The notes under the pieces: generated by a model | The model's database searches: none | What the model saw: only the letters and a program-made list of their open reading frames with translations | What the model was told of the DNA's origin: nothing | Shown: in pieces, positions 50,796 to 60,808 of the stretch | Layout: every line of letters begins with the position of its first letter | Position numbering within the stretch: the stretch's first letter is position 1 | Program-made: the position numbers and the translations under genes | NCBI RefSeq assembly: GCF_004339725.1 | Contig: NZ_SMGK01000002.1 | Location: 1,054,001-1,118,000 of the forward strand | Source of the DNA: Acidipila rosea | GTDB lineage: Bacteria > Acidobacteriota > Terriglobia > Terriglobales > Acidobacteriaceae | DNA: 64,000 nucleotides | Direction: 5' to 3'

Positions 50796-51863
50796 TTACG
50801 TAAGTGCGGTTATAAGTTCAGCAATACTGCAGGCGGCCTGGGGTTGCGCCAGGGCCCGGGCGTGGTCAGACATAGCTTGAAGATGAGTCGGACTCGCCAG
50901 CAAACCGGAGAGACTGCGCAGCAGCGCCTCTGCCGTCACATCTTTCTCAACCAGCAGTTGCGCGGCGCCAGCCTGAGCGGGCACCTCCGCATTTCTCAAC
51001 TGGTGATCGTCCGCAGCCAGCGGGAATGGAACGAGCAGAGATGGCTTCCCTGCTGCTGCCAGCTCTGCGACTGTGCTCGCGCCGCTACGAGCCAGCACCA
51101 GATCGGCGGCAGCGAAGCGCTGCGGCATGTCGTCGAGGAATGCGCTCACCTGCCAGCGGGAGCGGTCGGCCCCGGAGGCCACGTAGGCCGCCTGCGTGGC
51201 TTCTGCATGACGCGCGCCCGCCTGGTGCAGGATCGTCAGTCCCGGTACAGCTTCTAGAAGAGCAGCAGCAATGCGCGGCATGATTTCATTGAAGACCCGA
51301 GCACCCTGACTGCCACCAAAGACGAGCAGGTGCGGCGGCGCGGCAGCAGGTCTGGGGGGAAGATGGAAAAATTCTTCTCGAACAGGAATTCCGGTCACAT
51401 GCGCATTTCTGAAATAGGCCGCAGCGGGAGGAAAGTTGACCGCAGCAGCGGAAACATATTTGCCGACCAGCCGATTCGCCAGCCCCGGCGCCGCGTTCGG
51501 CTCGAAAGCCAGAGTAGGAATGCGTAGGAGAATAGCAGCAGCCATGGCCGGTCCGGAGGCATATCCACCCACGCCGACCACCACCTGAGGACGGAAAGCC
51601 CGCAGCAGAGTCCTGCAGCGGAGAATGCTTAGCGGCAGATCCAACAGGGTGCGCGCCCGCGTTGCCAGGCTCACATTTTTCAATTGTCCGACCTGAATGA
51701 GGTCCAGCGGATAACCAGCCTGAGGTACAAGCCGCGATTCAAGGCCGCGGGATGTGCCCACAAAACGGACCTCCGCATCGTGCCGCTTTCGCAGCTCATC
51801 GGCTATGGCAAGCGCCGGGATAATGTGGCCGCCGGTTCCACCGCCGGCGATGAGAACGCGCAA
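50796..51863 (-). CDS. murG: UDP-N-acetylglucosamine--lipid II-forming transferase MurG
   Basis: Adds GlcNAc to lipid I to give lipid II at the inner face of the membrane. The 355-aa GT-B protein has the glycine-rich IAGGGTGGHIIPALAIADEL start, GVGGYASGPAMAAA, and the C-terminal LARSGASTVAELAAAGKPSLLVPFPLAADDHQ that binds UDP-GlcNAc. AFEPNAAPGLANR carries Pro where most MurG have Gln, a minor change. It is last in the cell-wall cluster and starts directly after the ftsW stop with no gap. Confidence 0.95.
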   Translation of the reverse strand: MRVLIAGGGTGGHIIPALAIADELRKRHDAEVRFVGTSRGLESRLVPQAGYPLDLIQVGQLKNVSLATRARTLLDLPLSILRCRTLLRAFRPQVVVGVGGYASGPAMAAAILLRIPTLAFEPNAAPGLANRLVGKYVSAAAVNFPPAAAYFRNAHVTGIPVREEFFHLPPRPAAAPPHLLVFGGSQGARVFNEIMPRIAAALLEAVPGLTILHQAGARHAEATQAAYVASGADRSRWQVSAFLDDMPQRFAAADLVLARSGASTVAELAAAGKPSLLVPFPLAADDHQLRNAEVPAQAGAAQLLVEKDVTAEALLRSLSGLLASPTHLQAMSDHARALAQPQAACSIAELITALT

Positions 51864-52955
51864 CTATTCAATCTCCCGCGTGATGTTCAGCAGCACGCCG
51901 ATACAGGCCAGCATGATGAAAAGCGATGTTCCCCCATAGGAGATGAAAGGCAGCGTGATGCCCTTCGTTGGCACAAGCGCCAGCACGACGCTGATATTAA
52001 AGAAGGCCTGGATCAGAATCGTCGAGGTGAGCCCGAAGGCGAGAAAGCGCGCAAAGGGATCCTTCGACAGCATGGCCGCGCGCATGCCGCGCACGCCGAG
52101 CACAACGAATAAGCCGACGACGAGGAGTGCGCCGATCAGGCCCAGCTCCTCCGAGATATTTGCGAAGATGTAGTCGGTGTGTGGCTCCGGCAGGTAAAAG
52201 AGCTTTTGCCGCCCTTCCATGTATCCCAGACCATGGATGCCGCCTGTCCCCACCGCGATCAGCGATTGGATGATGTGAAAGCCCTTGCCGAGCGGGTCCG
52301 ACTCAGGATTGATAAAGGCCAGCAGCCGGTCGCGGCGCCACTTCACGCGGAAGAGCAGGAAGTAAAGGATGGGCGCGGCGCCAAGCACTGCGTAACCGAG
52401 ATACTTCATCTCCATTCCGGCGAGATAAAGCATCAGCGCAGTCACGCCGGCGCAGACCAGGGCCGTACCAAGGTCCGGCTCCTTAAGGATCAGGGCGATG
52501 AAAATCAGACTGGGCAGAGCCGCAGGCAGAATCGTATTGCGCCAGTCCTCGATGGACTCCATGCGATCCTGCAAAAACCAGGCGAGAAAAAGAACCAGTG
52601 CAGGCTTCGCAATCTCCGACGGCTGAAAGGAGAAGATACTGAAGCGAATCCATCGGTGGGTGTTATGTGAGTCGCGCATGAAGAAAGCCGCGAGCAGGCA
52701 GAGCACAGTGATGGCGACCGCAGGAAAAACCACATTGGGGCGGTTGTATTTCCTGTAGTCGATCTGCATCAGCGCAGTCATCACAGCCAACCCCACGGCG
52801 GCCCAGATCGCCTGTTTCATCACAAAGGTGTAGGGCGATCCGTAGCGTTCTTTCGCCATCACCGCCGAGGCGCTGAAGACCATTGCCAGCCCGATGAAGA
52901 CCAGCAGCAGCGTGACCGCGAAGAGCCACTTGTCGACGCCTACGCGCTTTGCCAT
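51864..52955 (-). CDS. ftsW: Lipid II polymerase FtsW (SEDS family)
   Basis: A septal peptidoglycan glycosyltransferase of the SEDS family with 10 membrane helices (363 aa). VFSASAVMAKERYG, HRWIRFSIFSFQPSEIAKPAL, LILKEPDLGTALV (the conserved Asp) and TKGITLPFISYGGTSLF are hallmarks. Its start overlaps the murD end by 16 bases. It is expected to act with the FtsI protein encoded upstream in the same cluster. Confidence 0.93.
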   Translation of the reverse strand: MAKRVGVDKWLFAVTLLLVFIGLAMVFSASAVMAKERYGSPYTFVMKQAIWAAVGLAVMTALMQIDYRKYNRPNVVFPAVAITVLCLLAAFFMRDSHNTHRWIRFSIFSFQPSEIAKPALVLFLAWFLQDRMESIEDWRNTILPAALPSLIFIALILKEPDLGTALVCAGVTALMLYLAGMEMKYLGYAVLGAAPILYFLLFRVKWRRDRLLAFINPESDPLGKGFHIIQSLIAVGTGGIHGLGYMEGRQKLFYLPEPHTDYIFANISEELGLIGALLVVGLFVVLGVRGMRAAMLSKDPFARFLAFGLTSTILIQAFFNISVVLALVPTKGITLPFISYGGTSLFIMLACIGVLLNITREIE

Positions 52956-54340
52956 ACTCCTGCTTCCCGCCGCGCCATTACGAGTTCCTTGAAGACGCGC
53001 CCGCGGTGCTCATAGTTCTCAAACTGGTCGAAGCTTGAACATGCCGGCGCAAGCAGGACCGTGTCTCCTGCATCAGCCGCATCGGCTGCCAGGGCAACTG
53101 CCTGCTCCATCGTCTCTGCGGAAACCACCTGAACGACGCCGTGTATCTGTGACGTGATCTTCTCCGCTGCGGAGCCAATGGCGTAGACCGCCTTTACGCG
53201 CTGTTCCAGCAAGGGCCGCAGCAGGCTGTAATCGGAATTCTTGTCCTTGCCGCCCAGGATCAGGTGAATCCCGCCCGGAAAGGACGCAATCGCCTTCATC
53301 GCTGCATCGACGTTGGTGGCCTTGGAATCGTTGTAATAGCTGATGCCAACAATCTCCGCCACAAACTCCAGCCGATGCTCGACAGCCTTGAATGCTGCGA
53401 CCGCCGCACGAATCGTCTCCGCTGGCACGCCTGCGAGCCGCGCGGCGCACACTGCCGCCAGCACGTTCTCGACATTGTGCTCGCCCTTAAGAGGAATTTC
53501 GTCGAGCTTCAGGATGAACTCCGGCGCGGCCTGCTCGGAAGCGCGATAGACGACGGCGCCCTCGTAGACAAAAGCACCCTGCCTCACCGCACGCTTACGG
53601 CTGAACCAGAAGATCCGTGACTTCGCCCGCACAGCCGCGCGCGAGGCGGCATCATCGTCAGCATTCAGCACCAGCGAATCCTCCGCGGTTTGATTCGCGA
53701 AGATGCGCTCCTTGGCAGCAGCATAGTTTTCAAAGCTGCCGTGCCGGTCAAGATGATCGGGAGTGATATTTAGGATGACAGCAATATTCGGGTGAAAGGT
53801 ATCGGCGGTCTCCAGCTGAAAGCTCGAAACCTCAAGCACGGACCAGTCGTCGCTGCGGCTTTCCTCCACCAGCGCAATTACCGGCACACCGATGTTGCCC
53901 CCGACGTTCACCGGGAGCTTGGCTGCCTGGAGTATTTCACCGCAGAGGGTAGTGGTGGTGGTCTTGCCATTCGAGCCCGTGATGGCGAGGATCTTTCCCT
54001 TGAGGAGCTGCGAGGCCAGTTCCAGTTCACCAATGATGGGCAGGCCAAACTTCTTCACCTGTACCAGCTCCGGGGTATCGAGCGGCACGCCCGGACTCAC
54101 CACGATGAGATCCTGGCGTCGGAAGGTCAGTAGACCGTGGCCGCCGGCCTCAACCGAAATGCCTTCCTCAATCAGCGCCGGAATATCTTTGCCCAGTTGC
54201 TCTGCGCTGCGAATGTCAGAGACAGTGACCTGCGCGCCCTGCCTGCGCAGAAAGAGCGCCGCTGCGCGGCCAGATTTGCCGAGTCCTACCACCAGGACTT
54301 TCTTACCTTTGAATTCCATGCCGACCTTCGATTCTCCCAT
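52940..54340 (-). CDS. murD: UDP-N-acetylmuramoyl-L-alanine--D-glutamate ligase
   Basis: Adds D-Glu to UDP-MurNAc-L-Ala in the cytosol. The 466-aa Mur ligase has an N-terminal nucleotide-binding domain (VLVVGLGKSGRAAALFL), the ATP loop AITGSNGKTTTTTLCGE, NITPDHLDRHGSFENYAAAK and GHNVENVLAAVCAARLAG-type motifs, and LILGGKDKNSDYSLL in the C-terminal domain. It overlaps ftsW at its end and follows mraY by 14 bases. Confidence 0.95.
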   Translation of the reverse strand: MGESKVGMEFKGKKVLVVGLGKSGRAAALFLRRQGAQVTVSDIRSAEQLGKDIPALIEEGISVEAGGHGLLTFRRQDLIVVSPGVPLDTPELVQVKKFGLPIIGELELASQLLKGKILAITGSNGKTTTTTLCGEILQAAKLPVNVGGNIGVPVIALVEESRSDDWSVLEVSSFQLETADTFHPNIAVILNITPDHLDRHGSFENYAAAKERIFANQTAEDSLVLNADDDAASRAAVRAKSRIFWFSRKRAVRQGAFVYEGAVVYRASEQAAPEFILKLDEIPLKGEHNVENVLAAVCAARLAGVPAETIRAAVAAFKAVEHRLEFVAEIVGISYYNDSKATNVDAAMKAIASFPGGIHLILGGKDKNSDYSLLRPLLEQRVKAVYAIGSAAEKITSQIHGVVQVVSAETMEQAVALAADAADAGDTVLLAPACSSFDQFENYEHRGRVFKELVMARREAGVWQSA

Positions 54341-54354
54341 GCTTTTCTGGCGGA

Positions 54355-55488
54355 TTATCTCAACTTCAACGTGGTGAGAGCAAAAAGTGCAAACACCAAT
54401 GCGCCGATCCAGAACCGTGCAATAACTTTTGACTCCGACCAGCCGAGCAGTTCGAAGTGATGATGCAGCGGAGCCATCTTGAAAATACGCTTCTTGCGCA
54501 GCTTGTAGCTGCCCACCTGCAGGATCACGGACATTGCTTCCAGCACGAAGATGCCGCCGATAAAGGGCAGTAGCAGTTCCTGTTTGATGACGACTGCAAC
54601 CGTACCGATGGCTCCGCCCAGCGCCAAGGAGCCGACATCGCCCATGAAGACCTCCGCCGGATGCGCGTTGTACCAGAGGAAGCCGATGCTCGCGCCCACC
54701 ATTGCGCCGCAGAAGACCGTCAGCTCGCCCACCAGCGGCATCCGCTGCAGCTCAAGGTAGTCAGAGAAGACGACATGGCCGCTAACGTAGGTGAGCACCG
54801 CGAGCGCGCCTGCAGCGATGATAGTGCAGCCGATGGCTAGTCCATCGAGACCATCCGTGAGGTTGACTGCGTTGCTCGAAAAGACAATCACCAGCACCGT
54901 AAAGATGACAAAGGGCGCGAAGGCCAGCAGGCCGAGATGCGGAATATGCCCAAGCGCATTGATTGCCAGATCCGGGCGGAACCGCTTCAGAAACGGCACC
55001 ATCAATCGGGTGGAATAGCTCCCCTGCGTCTGCATGTACACCAGGGAAATGGCAATGGCCCCGCTGACCAGAATCTGCAGGCCCATCTTGGCCCGGGCCG
55101 TGAGGCCAAGATTTCGCCTGTGGATGACCTTGATATAGTCATCAGCAAATCCGATGGCGCCGAAGGCCAGCGTAGAGCCCATCACCATCCATACAAAAGG
55201 GTTAGAGAGATCGGACCAAAGCAGCGTGGGCAGCAGGATTGCGATACAGATCAGCACGCCGCCCATGGTTGGGGTACCGGCCTTCTTCTGATGCGCCTTC
55301 GGTCCCTCCTCGCGGATGTATTGGCCGATCTGAAACTCGCGCAGCTTCTCAATCACATAGGGACCGATGAGCAGCGCGATCAGCAGCGCCGTGAGCGAGG
55401 CAAAGGCGGTGCGGAACGTCAGGTACCGGAAGATGCGAAAGGGTCTGAAATATGGGAACAGCTTTTGGTAGAGCAGCCAGTAAAGCAA
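54355..55488 (-). CDS. mraY: Phospho-N-acetylmuramoyl-pentapeptide transferase MraY
   Basis: Transfers phospho-MurNAc-pentapeptide to undecaprenyl phosphate, giving lipid I. The 377-aa protein has ten membrane helices. [35 protein letters not shown] (Asp pair), [15 protein letters not shown] and the final [16 protein letters not shown] are all conserved. The genes for the other lipid II steps flank it. Confidence 0.95.
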   Translation of the reverse strand: MLYWLLYQKLFPYFRPFRIFRYLTFRTAFASLTALLIALLIGPYVIEKLREFQIGQYIREEGPKAHQKKAGTPTMGGVLICIAILLPTLLWSDLSNPFVWMVMGSTLAFGAIGFADDYIKVIHRRNLGLTARAKMGLQILVSGAIAISLVYMQTQGSYSTRLMVPFLKRFRPDLAINALGHIPHLGLLAFAPFVIFTVLVIVFSSNAVNLTDGLDGLAIGCTIIAAGALAVLTYVSGHVVFSDYLELQRMPLVGELTVFCGAMVGASIGFLWYNAHPAEVFMGDVGSLALGGAIGTVAVVIKQELLLPFIGGIFVLEAMSVILQVGSYKLRKKRIFKMAPLHHHFELLGWSESKVIARFWIGALVFALFALTTLKLR

Positions 55489-55552
55489 ACTTCCTCCGGC
55501 AATGCTGAGGGATTCTTGACCTTATGTTACTTCGTGCCGCACCGGAGACGCA

Positions 55553-56944
55553 TTACTCCGTCGCAAGTTCAGCAAGTGCGCGTTCCAGCTTTACGCCGCG
55601 CGAAGCTTTGAGCAGCGCCACGTCGCCCGGGCGCAGGTTGGCCTTCAGCCATGCGCCCGCCGCTTCCGGAGTTTCCAGGAAGATGGCCTGCAACCCACTC
55701 TCAGCAGCTGCCTCCACGATCCGGGCGGCCTCTCCCCGCACTCCCAGAACGATATCTATATGATTTGCCGCCGCCTCCACGCCGCAGGCGCGATGCAGTT
55801 CGCGTGAGTCGGGGCCAAGCTCCAGCATCTCACCGGCAACCAAGATCCGCCGCGTGGCCGGAACTGCAGCGAGCGTGCGGATCATCGCCTTCAGCGCCTC
55901 AGGGTTGCAGTTATAGGAGTCATTGATAAGCTTTGCGCCGTGGAATTCAACCATCTGGCCGCGCTTGTCGCCCGGCTCCAGCGATGCCAGGGCAAGCGCG
56001 CAATCTGCAAGCGGAACCCCGTACTTCGTCCCGACGGCGATGGCAGCGAGCGCGTTGGTCACGTTGTGTCGCCCCATCAGCTTAAGCTGCACACGCTGTT
56101 CCTGTGTGCCTGCGTGCACGTGCATGGTGACGCCATCGGCTCCATGTTCCACCACGTCAAAGGCCCGAGGATCGCCGCATGGCCCAGAGCCGAAATAGAT
56201 CACTTCCCCCTGAAAGTCGCGGCCAAACTGCGAGACATAGGCATCGTCGCAGTTGAGGAATGCCTTGCCGCGGCCGCTGACGTCGGCCACCAGCTCATAC
56301 TTGGCGCGAGCGACCCCGGCAATGCCATCGGGAAAATTCTGTGCATGCGCGTTGCCGACATTCGTCACGACCGCCCAGTCCGGCGACGCGATGCGTGCCA
56401 GCATGGTGATCTCACCTGCGTTCGACATGCCCATCTCAATAACCGCAACGTCATGCAGTGCACGGTCAAGTTTGAGCAGCTGCAGCGGCAGTCCGAAGCC
56501 ATTATTCAGGTTGCCCTGCGACTTCAGTACGCGGCACTTCATGCTGAGTACGGCAGCGATTGCGTCCTTCGTCGTGGTCTTGCCCGCGCTGCCCGTAATG
56601 CCGATCAAGAGTCTGCCCCAGTGGCGGCGCACATACGCTGCCAGACGCTGCAGCCCCAGCAGCGGATCATCGACTACGATCAGCGGCAGGCTCCGCACCC
56701 GCTCAGGCAGATTGAGAAGTTGGGACTCCGCGACAACCGCTGCAACCGCTTCGCGCGCAAAGGCGGCCTCGATAAAGTCATGGCCATCGAAGCGCTCTCC
56801 ACGCACCGCAAAGAAGAGCTCGCCCGCTTGCATCGTGCGCGAATCGATGGAATACCCCGTTGCGATTAACTCCCCGATGGGTTTGCCCGGGAGGCGCAGC
56901 TTTCCGCCAGCCTCGAGCGCAGCCGTTGCCAGGTCGAGATTCAT
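55553..56944 (-). CDS. murF: UDP-N-acetylmuramoyl-tripeptide--D-alanyl-D-alanine ligase
   Basis: Adds D-Ala-D-Ala to complete the UDP-MurNAc-pentapeptide. The 463-aa Mur ligase has DSRTMQAGELFFAVRGERFDGHDF, the ATP loop GITGSAGKTTTKDAI, VVTNVGNAHAQNF and NCNPEALKAMIRTL in the C-terminal domain. It overlaps the murE end by four bases and precedes mraY by 64 bases. Confidence 0.94.
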   Translation of the reverse strand: MNLDLATAALEAGGKLRLPGKPIGELIATGYSIDSRTMQAGELFFAVRGERFDGHDFIEAAFAREAVAAVVAESQLLNLPERVRSLPLIVVDDPLLGLQRLAAYVRRHWGRLLIGITGSAGKTTTKDAIAAVLSMKCRVLKSQGNLNNGFGLPLQLLKLDRALHDVAVIEMGMSNAGEITMLARIASPDWAVVTNVGNAHAQNFPDGIAGVARAKYELVADVSGRGKAFLNCDDAYVSQFGRDFQGEVIYFGSGPCGDPRAFDVVEHGADGVTMHVHAGTQEQRVQLKLMGRHNVTNALAAIAVGTKYGVPLADCALALASLEPGDKRGQMVEFHGAKLINDSYNCNPEALKAMIRTLAAVPATRRILVAGEMLELGPDSRELHRACGVEAAANHIDIVLGVRGEAARIVEAAAESGLQAIFLETPEAAGAWLKANLRPGDVALLKASRGVKLERALAELATE

Positions 56945-58443
56945 CCCTGCTTCCTCCTTTCACGCAGTACAGTCATCGCCACGCTCACATCATCGAACGG
57001 AATGGTTCCGGTGCGCAGAGTTTGGGTCTTTTCATGACCCTTGCCAGCAAGCAGCACGATGTCGCCTGCGGTTGCGGCTCCGACAGCAAGCGCAATGGCG
57101 CGCGCCCGGTCAGGTTCCGCGATGAATTCACAGTGCGTTGCCTCCAGCCCGGGCAATACATCCCGCAAGATCGCCTCGGGCTCTTCACTGCGTGGATTAT
57201 CTGACGTCAGCACGACAAAGTCGCTGCCCTCGCCCGCAGCACGCCCCATCAATGGGCGCTTGGTCTTGTCACGATCGCCGCCACAACCAAAGAGCGTGAG
57301 AACGCGACCGCCCGACGACTGCACAAATTCACGCGCCAGCGCGATCAGGTTTCGAAGCGCATCGTCCGTGTGCGCATAGTCCACGACCACGGTGAAGGGC
57401 TGCCCTGCATCGACCGTCTGAAAGCGTCCCGGGACGCATGGCAGGGAGGCGGAACTCGCGGCGACCTGCTCCAGCGTAAGTCCCCGCGCGAGCGCAGCAG
57501 CCAAAGCGGCAAGCAGGTTGTGCACATTCACACGGCCCGTGAGACGGCTTGTGATTTCAGCGGCCCCGTGTGGCGCCTCCAGTCGAAACGACATGCCGTT
57601 CGTGCGCATTCTGATCTCTTCTGCGCGGAACTCCCCCGTCTCGATGCCATAGGAGAAAATCTCCGCCCCGGCCTCGCGCGCACGCAGTGCAAACCTCGCT
57701 CCGTGCTCATCGTCGATGTTTACCACAGCCACCCGCGGAGGCTGGCCAAGTGTGCCGTCAAAGAGCGCGAGCTTGGCGTGAAAATAATGCTCCATGGTGC
57801 CGTGATAATCGAGGTGATCGCGCGTGAGGTTGGTAAAGATAGCAACGTCAAAAGGCAGACCATGCACGCGTCCCTGATCAAGCGCATGCGAGGAGACCTC
57901 CATCACCGCCTCCGTAACGCCTGCGCGTACTCCTTCATCGAAGAGCTCCAGCAGGTCGCGCGACTCAGGCGTCGTGTGCGGGGATGGCTTCACCTTGCCG
58001 GCGACGTGACACTCGATCGTTCCCACCAGCACCGTCTTGCGCTGAGCCTGGTTTAGAAGCCCCTCAAGCAGAAATGCAGTAGTCGTCTTGCCGTTGGTTC
58101 CGGTGACGCCGCTCAAGGCGAGCTTCTGCTCCGGATGGTGAAAGAAGTTGGCGGCCAGCTGCGCCAGGGCTTTTCTGCCGTGCCTCACCTCTATCGCGGC
58201 AATCTGCGGATAAGCCTGCACCACCTCGTCGAAGGCTGCCGCTGAATCTGTAACTATGGCGGTTGCGTCTTCACGCACAGCATCGGCGACATAGCGATTG
58301 CCATCCACCGAACCGCCCCGCATGGCCACAAAAAGCGAACCTGCGCCAACGCTACGCGAATCGTACTCGACGCCAGCGACCTCGACATCTGGCCCCGCCC
58401 GGCGCACGCATTCAACTCCCGCTGTTACCTCATCGATCTTCAT
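56941..58443 (-). CDS. murE: UDP-N-acetylmuramoyl-L-alanyl-D-glutamate--2,6-diaminopimelate ligase
   Basis: Adds the third peptide residue. The 500-aa ligase has YDSRSVGAGSLFVAMRG, the ATP loop GVTGTNGKTTTAFLLE, VMEVSSHALDQGRV, DHLDYHGTMEHYFHAK and GCGGDRDKTKRPLMG. The substrate-selecting motif is TSDNPRSEEP: DNPR indicates meso-diaminopimelate rather than lysine. The ATG overlaps the ftsI stop by four bases. Confidence 0.95.
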   Translation of the reverse strand: MKIDEVTAGVECVRRAGPDVEVAGVEYDSRSVGAGSLFVAMRGGSVDGNRYVADAVREDATAIVTDSAAAFDEVVQAYPQIAAIEVRHGRKALAQLAANFFHHPEQKLALSGVTGTNGKTTTAFLLEGLLNQAQRKTVLVGTIECHVAGKVKPSPHTTPESRDLLELFDEGVRAGVTEAVMEVSSHALDQGRVHGLPFDVAIFTNLTRDHLDYHGTMEHYFHAKLALFDGTLGQPPRVAVVNIDDEHGARFALRAREAGAEIFSYGIETGEFRAEEIRMRTNGMSFRLEAPHGAAEITSRLTGRVNVHNLLAALAAALARGLTLEQVAASSASLPCVPGRFQTVDAGQPFTVVVDYAHTDDALRNLIALAREFVQSSGGRVLTLFGCGGDRDKTKRPLMGRAAGEGSDFVVLTSDNPRSEEPEAILRDVLPGLEATHCEFIAEPDRARAIALAVGAATAGDIVLLAGKGHEKTQTLRTGTIPFDDVSVAMTVLRERRKQG

Positions 58444-60773
58444 CGTTTGAACCGCACCACAATTTCCGCGCCCACCGGCACCATCGTTCCCGGAGCAGGC
58501 GCCTGCTCCCGCGCGATTCCATCGCCGAGCACCTGCACGCCAAGTCCAACCGCACCCGCACGCTCAATGACCGCACGCACGCTTTGCCCCACAACAGACG
58601 GCACCGCAACCCGGCGACGCGCATCCACCGTAACCGGCTCGCCCGCCGGCTGCGGCGACGCAGGAGCCTTCGCCGGAGCAGAGGGCGCGGGTGATAAGCC
58701 CGGCGGAGCTCCGACCTTAGCATCGGCGCTGCTCTGGTCTGACGTGGCTGCTGGCGCTGCAGTCGCTGCCCTTAGTGTATTGTCCCCTGCTGCCAGCGGC
58801 GCGGCAGCCTTCGGATCATGCTCAGGGGCACGCAAGGGGTCGTCCGCAGGCAGATCGTTCACCTCTGCGAAAAGCCCATTCAGGTCGCCAACCTGTTCCG
58901 AATCCACTTCTTTCACCTGCACTGCCTTACGCGCCTTCGCCAGCTCGGGAGCTGTCTTCAATGGCTCATCATGTGGAACGCCGAGATACTCGAGCACCTG
59001 CTGAGCCAGCTCATTGAAGACAGGCGCACTCACCGACGATCCGAAGTGGGAACCAACACTCGGTGAATCGATGATGACGGCGATGCTTACCGCCGGGTTA
59101 TTCACCGGCGCAAAGCCAACAAAAGATGCGATGTACTTCGTCTTGGAATAGGTATGCGTGCGCACGTCGATCTTCTGCGCCGTTCCTGTCTTACCGGCCG
59201 AGGTGTAGCCGTTCAGCTGGGCATTCTTGCCGGTTCCGTAGAGCACAACTCCCTGCATCATCTTTCTCATCTCTGCCGCAGTGTAGGTGGAGATGACGCG
59301 GTGGGCTCCCGGAGGCAGCGGATCGGGAAGGTCATAGCCGGGATGAAATGTTGCCGGCTTGAGCTGCGGATTTCCCTTGCGAAGGTCCGTGCTCTTCAGG
59401 ATCAGGTGGGGCGGCAGATACATGCCGCCATTCGCGATCGTCGATACCATGGTGATCAGCTGTACCGGCGTTACACCAATCTCCTGCCCCATGGGGATGG
59501 AGCCGATGGTCGTCGGCTGCCAGCGGTTCGGCGGCTTTACCAGCCCGCGTGTCTCGCCGGGCACCTCAAGCCCCGACTTCTGCCCAAACCCGTAGGCATG
59601 GATGTATTTGTAGAAGGTTTGTGGTCCCATCCGCAGAGCGAGCTTGATAGCGGCGACGTCGCTGGATTCCCACAAGGCCTGGCTGGTCGACAGGATCCCG
59701 TTGTAGTGGTCATCATGCACGGTGCGGCCGGCGACGACGATCTTGCCGCCCTGGCAGTCAATCATCTGGTTGGGGTTCGTGACCTTCTCTTCGAGCGCGG
59801 CGGAGTAGGTTACGAGCTTAAACGTCGAGCCCGGCTCATAAACATCGCTAACCGCATGGTCGCGCAGCAGGTCTCGGGTGGCATGGCGGAAGTCATTTGG
59901 ATTGAAGGCAGGCCGGATCGCAAGCGCCAGAATCTGCCCCGTGTGCGGGTCCTGAACAACGACGGTGCCGTTAAGCGGCTTCACCCGTTCCATCGCGTGG
60001 TCGAGTGCCTGCTCCGCCATGAACTGGATGTTCGAATCGACGGTCAGCACCAGGTTGTCACCCGCCTGTGGATCGCGTTCTTCACTGCCCAGCACATGGC
60101 GCCGGGCATCGAGGGCAGTCAGCATGCGCCCGGGGGTTCCGTGCAGCTGGCGGTCGAACTTCTGCTCGATGCCTCCCAGTCCGTTGTCATCCAGCCCGAC
60201 ATAGCCCAGCACCTGGGCGGCAATATCGTTGTCAGGATAGAAGCGCTTGAACTCCTTCTGGAAGTAGATGCCTTTAAGCCCCAGCGCCTTTACCCGGGCG
60301 ATCACGTCTTCGTTCTGCTTGCGGGCCACCCAGGCGAAGTTCTTCGAATCCCGCAGCCGGGCGAGGATCTGCTTCTCCGTCGTAAAGGAATCCGAGGGAT
60401 CCGTGTGAACGATCTTCGCCAAGGCTGCTGCCGTCTGCGCCTTGGAGGTGCCCATTTCCGACGGAACAGCGTAGATGGAGTCGGCGAGGACGGTCATCGC
60501 CAGCTCATGAAGATTGCGGTCATAGAGAATGCCGCGGCGGGGAGCTACCTCAAAGGTCCGCTGCTGCTGCCTTGCAGCGCGCAAAACATATTCATGGTGT
60601 TCGAAGACCTGCAGCAGCACCAGGCGGAAACAAATAGCCAGCGCCCAGGCGCTAAAGAAGAGAAGAACGTAGAGCACGCGCAGACGGCGCATGGGGGTAA
60701 CGACGCCCGTGCGCGTCGTCTTAACCGGGGGGAATGCTCGCGAAGGCTTGCGGTTGAAGGAAAACTGCTTCAC
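58440..60773 (-). CDS. ftsI: Septal peptidoglycan transpeptidase FtsI (class B PBP) with PASTA domain
   Basis: The 777-aa penicillin-binding protein has one N-terminal membrane helix (about 32-52), a PBP dimerisation domain with APRRGILYDRN, and a transpeptidase domain. The SxxK serine is in YEPGSTFKLVTYS; the second motif reads SSD (ESSDVAAIKLA) rather than SxN; KTG is in TSAGKTGTAQK. A Pro/Ala-rich linker (about 620-705) leads to one C-terminal PASTA domain (about 710-777; VPSVVGQSVRAVIERAGAVG). PASTA domains on a division PBP are common in Firmicutes, Actinobacteria and Acidobacteria. It works with FtsW. Confidence 0.93.
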   Translation of the reverse strand: MKQFSFNRKPSRAFPPVKTTRTGVVTPMRRLRVLYVLLFFSAWALAICFRLVLLQVFEHHEYVLRAARQQQRTFEVAPRRGILYDRNLHELAMTVLADSIYAVPSEMGTSKAQTAAALAKIVHTDPSDSFTTEKQILARLRDSKNFAWVARKQNEDVIARVKALGLKGIYFQKEFKRFYPDNDIAAQVLGYVGLDDNGLGGIEQKFDRQLHGTPGRMLTALDARRHVLGSEERDPQAGDNLVLTVDSNIQFMAEQALDHAMERVKPLNGTVVVQDPHTGQILALAIRPAFNPNDFRHATRDLLRDHAVSDVYEPGSTFKLVTYSAALEEKVTNPNQMIDCQGGKIVVAGRTVHDDHYNGILSTSQALWESSDVAAIKLALRMGPQTFYKYIHAYGFGQKSGLEVPGETRGLVKPPNRWQPTTIGSIPMGQEIGVTPVQLITMVSTIANGGMYLPPHLILKSTDLRKGNPQLKPATFHPGYDLPDPLPPGAHRVISTYTAAEMRKMMQGVVLYGTGKNAQLNGYTSAGKTGTAQKIDVRTHTYSKTKYIASFVGFAPVNNPAVSIAVIIDSPSVGSHFGSSVSAPVFNELAQQVLEYLGVPHDEPLKTAPELAKARKAVQVKEVDSEQVGDLNGLFAEVNDLPADDPLRAPEHDPKAAAPLAAGDNTLRAATAAPAATSDQSSADAKVGAPPGLSPAPSAPAKAPASPQPAGEPVTVDARRRVAVPSVVGQSVRAVIERAGAVGLGVQVLGDGIAREQAPAPGTMVPVGAEIVVRFKR

Positions 60774-60808
60774 CTGCGAGACGCGCCCCCTACGCGGACT
60801 TTTTGAGA

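Noticed and set aside
50794..50805. Palindrome ACTTACGTAAGT over the murG stop codon
   Set aside because: Only 12 bp, without U-run or partner site; too weak to call as operator or terminator.
59154..60806. 550-codon plus-strand ORF antisense to ftsI
   Set aside because: ftsI on the other strand has all transpeptidase motifs; the antisense frame is unstructured.
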